A stretch of 16,825 nt of DNA from an uncultured Bacilli bacterium (GTDB lineage: Bacteria; Bacillota_I; Bacilli_A; RF39; UBA660), in contig CAJUKM010000029.1 in the NCBI GenBank assembly GCA_910587535.1, positions 1-16,825 on the forward strand, given 5' to 3'. The position numbers were made by a program, and so were the translations under genes. Shown in pieces: positions 15,820 to 16,825 of the stretch; positions within the stretch are counted from its first letter, which is position 1; every line of letters starts with the position of its first letter. The notes below the pieces were generated by a model, which searched no databases, was not told the DNA's origin, and saw only the letters and a list, made by a program, of their open reading frames with translations.

Positions 15820-16171
15820 AAATAGAACTCTCCTTTTTAATATTTTGTTTTGACAAAACATTATAATTTTCAATGACTTTGAACTTTTCATATTCACTTT
15901 CTGCTTTTTCTTTTGCCTGTTTATAAGAAATTTTACCTTTTCCCTCTAAAATATCATAATGAAATACTCTTAATGCATTTTCCACTTCGTTCTTCCAATC
16001 ATTCATAAACATTGCAATATTTCTTTCGGCGTTATTTTCAGCAATATCCAAAAATAAGTTGACTAAATTATTTAAGTTTTTAATCTCTTTTTCATCTAAG
16101 TAGTTTTTTGCAATTATAACATCTGATTTTAGTATTTTTCCATCAGGAGAATTCTCCCACCTTGTTTGTTC
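15806..16171 (-). pseudogene. C-terminal fragment of a RhuM-family protein
   Basis: The frame is open for 121 codons from just after a TAA (16172-16174) to TAA at 15806. It reads as the C-terminal part of RhuM: GKILKSDVIIAKNYLDEKEI, LDIAENNAER, MNDWKNEVENALRVF, then GKISYKQAKEKAESEYEKF. Full RhuM proteins are about 330-350 aa, so roughly two thirds are missing from the N-terminus. No ATG with a ribosome binding site exists in the remaining frame (only a TTG at 16051). RhuM-like genes are common on genomic islands; their function is poorly known. The break lies close to the IS110 remnant, which may have caused it. The 3' end overlaps the TM-peptide start by 14 nt. Confidence 0.75.
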
Positions 16172-16191
16172 TTAATAACACGATTTGGTAC

Positions 16192-16248
16192 TATAAAAGT
16201 GTAATAAGTAAATCCACTGATCAGGATTGAACGTTACACTCTTTTATA
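16192..16248 (-). repeat. imperfect inverted repeat downstream of the IS110 transposase stub
   Basis: TATAAAAGTGTAA (16192-16204) pairs with TTACACTCTTTTATA (16234-16248), 13 bp with a 2-nt bulge. The loop contains the palindrome CTGATCAG (16217-16224). It may belong to the right end of the element. Confidence 0.6.
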
Positions 16249-16267
16249 TTATGATTGGAGTGATTGG

Positions 16268-16555
16268 TTAACGAAGATTTCTTTTATACATTTTAGAATA
16301 TAAAGCATTAATAACAAAAACTTTGAAATGATTTTCTAAAAAAAAGCTTTCAACAGGTCTATGGTAGATACCAGTAGATTCCATAATTACAGAAATGTTT
16401 TCTAATTTTAATTTGTTTATTCTATTTAGTAAATTAGAAAAATCATGAATAGAATGATTGATTTCATAAGGAACAATTAGAACTTCACCACAAGAACTAA
16501 TTAAACTTACCATACTTTTTCCTTTAGCAACATCAATTGCTAAAACATACTGCAT
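16268..16555 (-). pseudogene. IS110-family transposase, N-terminal stub
   Basis: The 95-aa product from the ATG at 16555 (with AAAGGATGAT upstream) carries the start of the IS110 RuvC-like DEDD domain: YVLAIDVAKGKS with the first aspartate, and ISVIMESTGIYHRPVESFF with the glutamate. It stops at TAA right after INALYSKMYKRNLR, where intact transposases continue with the KTDKxDA segment. The last two acidic residues and the C-terminal Tnp20 domain with its catalytic serine are gone, so it cannot transpose. The upstream in-frame start at 16594 is rejected because it lies before the ribosome binding site. Confidence 0.85.
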
Positions 16556-16572
16556 AAAAATCATCCTTTCCT

Positions 16573-16727
16573 GCGATTGGACTCTTAAACTCAATATTCC
16601 TCATCACGCTTGTTATATAGGGAAAAATCCTCACATTCTTAAACTAGAAAAGTAAAAAGAAAAAGAGTTAGGCCGTCATATTAATGGATACAAAGACCCC
16701 TGGTATAATTTGCCTAGACTCAATCGC
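16573..16727 (-). ncRNA. candidate IS110 bridge RNA region (remnant)
   Basis: The region lies 5' of the transposase, where IS110-group elements encode their bridge RNA. On the minus strand it is closed by a perfect 7-bp long-range pairing, GCGATTG (16721-16727) with CAATCGC (16573-16579). Inside is a hairpin GAGTCTAGGC / GCCTAACTC (16712-16721 with 16665-16673, one bulge) with a large ~38-nt loop, as expected of a guide loop. AGTTTAAGA occurs twice (16583-16591, 16637-16645). The assignment rests on position and folding by eye, not on a model. Confidence 0.35.
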
Positions 16728-16729
16728 AA

Positions 16730-16761
16730 TTTTACTTATTTCTTATAATAAATAAGTAAAA
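16730..16761 (-). repeat. perfect 12-bp hairpin just after the IS110-side promoter
   Basis: TTTTACTTATTT (16730-16741) pairs with AAATAAGTAAAA (16750-16761) around an 8-nt loop. On the minus strand it would form the very 5' end of a transcript from the promoter at 16764-16791. Confidence 0.6.
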
Positions 16762-16763
16762 AT

Positions 16764-16791
16764 ATTATATAGTAAATCAAAAAAGTATCAA
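16764..16791 (-). promoter_or_regulatory. promoter reading into the IS110 non-coding region
   Basis: On the minus strand, TTGATA (16786-16791), a 16-nt spacer and TATAAT (16764-16769). In circularised IS110 elements the bridge RNA promoter forms at the joined ends; here a complete promoter is present at the insertion flank. Confidence 0.5.
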
Positions 16792-16825
16792 GTAATTGAA
16801 TACCTCCTTCATTTACTACTCGGTA

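Larger units (their letters stand above)
16180..16800 (-). mobile_element. internally deleted IS110-family element (approximate limits)
   Basis: On the minus strand the order is: promoter-like sequence (16764-16791), a structured non-coding region, the transposase start (16555) cut short at 16268, and a short non-coding end with an imperfect inverted repeat (16192-16248). IS110 elements lack classical terminal inverted repeats, so the ends cannot be fixed by eye; the limits given are estimates. The length (about 0.6 kb) is less than half of a normal IS110 (about 1.2-1.5 kb). Confidence 0.55.

Noticed and set aside
16730..16761. 12-bp hairpin as a transcription terminator
   Set aside because: On the minus strand it follows a promoter and is not trailed by a U-tract; on the plus strand it is followed by A-rich sequence. 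A structural role in the 5' end of an RNA fits better.

Overview
The window is AT-rich bacterial DNA with closely packed genes, short intergenic gaps, intrinsic terminators with long U-tracts and sigma-A type promoters (TTGACA/TATAAT). The gene content (ychF; a mrnC-rlmB-sigH cluster in Bacillus-like order; trxB; lgt; uvrA) points to a low-GC Bacillota, probably Bacilli or an Erysipelotrichia/RF39-like lineage. TGA is used as an ordinary stop (mrnC, the small gene ending at 11847), so this is genetic code 11, not the Mycoplasma code. Species cannot be named from the sequence.

Left part (1-9609), all on the minus strand: a partial membrane-tethered XRE regulator running off the window edge; ychF, 2 nt upstream of it; a compact probable operon lgt-trxB-mrnC-rlmB-sigH, with a GTGA overlap at mrnC/rlmB and a 17-nt overlap at rlmB/sigH, closed by a terminator; a membrane-anchored PIG-L deacetylase; then uvrA preceded by an MBL-fold hydrolase. 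These are mostly housekeeping functions: lipoprotein maturation, redox, rRNA maturation, transcription and excision repair.

Middle (9610-14731): a divergent promoter region, then on the plus strand a LemA-family membrane protein and a complete helicase IV-like UvrD/Rep-family helicase, each with its own promoter and terminator. Converging on them from the minus strand are an unrecognised 573-aa protein and, 7 nt downstream of it, an unrecognised ~155-aa protein whose frame is broken by a -1 shift at an A8 run (slippery A-AAA-AAA). Upstream of the pair is an HD-domain phosphohydrolase (YfbR/HDDC2-like). The 573/155 pair is the best candidate here for something undescribed, but I cannot assign it a function.

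Right part (14732-16825) is a small graveyard of accessory genes, all on the minus strand: a fragment like the N-terminus of a maltose/sugar acetyltransferase; the two ends of what looks like a hybrid histidine kinase (a 33-aa TM peptide and a tandem receiver protein whose first receiver lacks its start); the C-terminal third of a RhuM-family protein; and an internally deleted IS110-family element. The IS110 remnant keeps the 5' non-coding region in which this family encodes its bridge RNA, and that region folds into plausible long-range stems.

Several starts were moved downstream from the longest open frame (uvrA, the MBL hydrolase, PIG-L, the IS110 transposase), because the upstream in-frame start falls inside or before a clear ribosome binding site. 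The recurring site is GGTGAT rather than GGAGG.
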